Below the pieces are notes generated by a model. The model worked only from the letters and a program-made list of their open reading frames with translations. It did not search any database and was not told the origin of the DNA. Below, piece by piece: positions 6,311-7,454 of a stretch of 7,454 nt of DNA; the first letter of the stretch is position 1; every line of letters begins with the position of its first letter. The stretch comes from an uncultured Clostridia bacterium (GTDB lineage Bacteria; Bacillota; Clostridia; Christensenellales; UBA1242). The translations under genes and the position numbers were made by a program. Where the stretch lies: assembly GCA_947303145.1 (NCBI GenBank), contig CAMYXB010000049.1:1-7454 (forward strand), read 5' to 3'.

Positions 6311-7174
6311 TTAATATATGACAGGTTTTCTCTCGCTGATTATCTCAAATCTCTTTCTATGCGCTCTCTTTTGCTTGCGGGATATGATGGAGAGAATGTC
6401 TCCCACTGCCTCACAGCCTGCACTATACCCCTCTGCATACATGGCATCTATCTCGTCAATCTTAGTAGACTTGTATTTCGCCATGCTGGGAGTGATGACT
6501 ATGTCTGCATTGAGATATCCCTTGACGGAGTTGGACTTGCTCATTATCCTGATGGTCGCTTTTAAGACATCTATCACTTTAATTGACGAAGTGCCCTCTC
6601 CTCTGGTGGAATTGACATCCACCGCAACCACATAATCACAGCCAAAAAATCTAGGCACATCGCTGGGAATGTTGTTCTGTAGACCGCCGTCAGCAAGATG
6701 CATGTCCTCGTATTCTACTGGGACAAACACCCCTGGCACTGCACAACTGCCCGCCACAATCTTGGCTAATTTGCCCTTGGTAAACACTATCTCATTGCCA
6801 GTAATTAAATCCACCGCCACAGCAGAGAAAGGCGTCTTGAGGTCCGTTATATCCTTGTCCCCTATGCTGTCTGTGATGAGCGATTGTATCCCGTCTGTCT
6901 TAGATGGCAGGAAAAACTTGCTCCTTCTAATATCCTTTACTTTCAGGCTCTTTGCTATGGTGAGCATCTCCTCACTACTCTTGCCATCAGCCAGCATGGC
7001 GCCTATTATGGAGCCGACACTGGTGCCTGCGATGAAGTCAAAATGTATATTATTTTCCTCAAATGCCTTGATTACTCCAATATGCGCTATACCTCTAGTT
7101 GCCCCGCCACCAAGCGCTAGACCTATCTTCACCTTCTTGTGTTGAACAAGAGGTTTCTTCTTAAAAAACCACAT
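6311..7174 (-). CDS. Patatin-like phospholipase (RssA/YlbK-type)
   Basis: 287-residue lipid acyl hydrolase of the bacterial patatin family. It has the Ser-Asp dyad fold: oxyanion-hole glycines LGGGATRG (21-28), nucleophile elbow GTSVGS with Ser52, and ADGG with Asp162. The stretch VAGSCAVPGVFVPVEYEDMHLADGG region (140-164) is typical of RssA/YlbK-like members. Family members release fatty acids from phospholipids or other acyl esters; the actual substrate is unknown. There is no signal peptide, and the MWFFKKK N-terminus may give weak membrane association. Start ATG at 7174 has AAGGAG four to five bases upstream. The gene heads a minus-strand run, and the ComEC-type hydrolase follows after 16 nt, with its ribosome binding site next to this gene's stop, so translation may be coupled. 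Confidence 0.9.
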   Translation of the reverse strand: MWFFKKKPLVQHKKVKIGLALGGGATRGIAHIGVIKAFEENNIHFDFIAGTSVGSIIGAMLADGKSSEEMLTIAKSLKVKDIRRSKFFLPSKTDGIQSLITDSIGDKDITDLKTPFSAVAVDLITGNEIVFTKGKLAKIVAGSCAVPGVFVPVEYEDMHLADGGLQNNIPSDVPRFFGCDYVVAVDVNSTRGEGTSSIKVIDVLKATIRIMSKSNSVKGYLNADIVITPSMAKYKSTKIDEIDAMYAEGYSAGCEAVGDILSIISRKQKRAHRKRFEIISERKPVIY

Positions 7175-7195
7175 ACCTCTCCTTATAATACATAT

Positions 7196-7223
7196 AGTAT
7201 AGCATCTAGCGAGTAAAAAACAA
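7196..7223 (-). promoter_or_regulatory. Candidate promoter of the patatin-hydrolase operon
   Basis: On the minus strand TTGTTT (7218-7223) and TATACT (7196-7201) are 16 nt apart. The -10 is good (five of six) and the -35 is weak (three of six). The ATG at 7174 and its AAGGAG lie just downstream, as expected for a short leader. Confidence 0.45.
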
Positions 7224-7377
7224 ATAAAAAAATCAAAACATCTTTCATAAAAGAGGTCAACTCAACTAATATGATAATTGTTTCATTTCGACAATCAAAT
7301 GGAAACTAAAAAGATGATGTATAGTAGTAGACAATATATAAGACAATAAATCCATTGTAATTAAAAGTGGGAGAAAA

Positions 7378-7454
7378 ATGCGAAAAAATAAAAAATTATA
7401 AAAAAAAAAAATATAAAAAATGAAAAAAAATGAAAAAAAATGAAAAAATATGCG
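7378..7454. repeat. A-rich low-complexity tract with a 10-bp ATG-bearing period at the window end
   Basis: From 7383 the plus strand is almost all A with scattered T. Near its end ATG recurs at 7420, 7430, 7440 and 7450, a 10-bp period of A-run plus TG. An ATG at 7378 with GGAG four bases upstream opens only seven codons (MRKNKKL) before TAA at 7399. In the rest of the gene-free stretch 7224-7377 I see only AT-rich sequence with several ACAAT/ATTGT motifs and no clear promoter or RNA gene. The position at the edge makes an assembly artefact possible. Confidence 0.6.

Noticed and set aside
6669..7145. Plus-strand open frame of 158 codons
   Set aside because: It is antisense to the patatin-like gene, whose minus-strand motifs (GGGATRG, GTSVGS, ADGG) are intact.
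7378..7401. Seven-codon ORF MRKNKKL with a good ribosome binding site as a leader-peptide gene
   Set aside because: Too short, in a low-complexity A tract at the window edge, and without a visible attenuator; kept only as a remark in the repeat entry.
1..7454. Reassigned TGA codon, since none of the seven genes ends in TGA
   Set aside because: Seven stops are too few, Trp is encoded by TGG (for example in the GWDPG motif of ddh), and all genes have normal lengths without TGA.

Overview
This window looks like chromosomal DNA of a low-GC Bacillota bacterium, probably an anaerobic or gut-type Clostridia relative. The reasons are strong AGGAG-type ribosome binding sites, near-consensus sigma-A promoters with 17-nt spacers, hairpin-plus-T-run terminators, a meso-diaminopimelate dehydrogenase gene, and Trp encoded by TGG (standard code). 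This placement is inferred from style and gene content, not from a search. Both ends are cut: position 1 lies inside a gene, and the right end runs into an A-rich low-complexity tract.

Layout from left to right. Positions 1-57 hold the last 18 codons of an unidentified plus-strand gene. A bidirectional terminator (67-100) separates it from the convergent ddh gene (185-1165, minus), which makes meso-diaminopimelate for lysine and peptidoglycan. A divergent tRNA-Ser(GGA) gene (1319-1406, plus) follows, with a textbook promoter and its own terminator. Next is a plus-strand gene for a transglutaminase-like cysteine-hydrolase-fold protein (1568-2743) with a near-consensus promoter that leaves a leader of only about a dozen bases. 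Two overlapping hairpins (2754-2825) lie between it and the next, convergent gene.

From 2857 to 7174 four genes run on the minus strand. In transcription order they are a patatin-like phospholipase (6311-7174), a membrane-tethered ComEC-type metallo-beta-lactamase-fold hydrolase (4939-6294), a membrane-anchored protein with thirteen tandem hexapeptide repeats (3447-4859), and a small acidic protein with a 19-cysteine metal-binding-like tail (2857-3378). The first two are 16 nt apart and probably co-transcribed. The last two each have a plausible promoter of their own, and that of the Cys-rich gene overlaps a perfect 12-bp palindrome.

The housekeeping part (ddh, tRNA-Ser) is ordinary. The minus-strand group is the least explained part: a lipid hydrolase, an apparently surface-exposed hydrolase, a repeat scaffold-like membrane protein and a probable metal-binding protein in a row. 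The sequence does not show that they act together.
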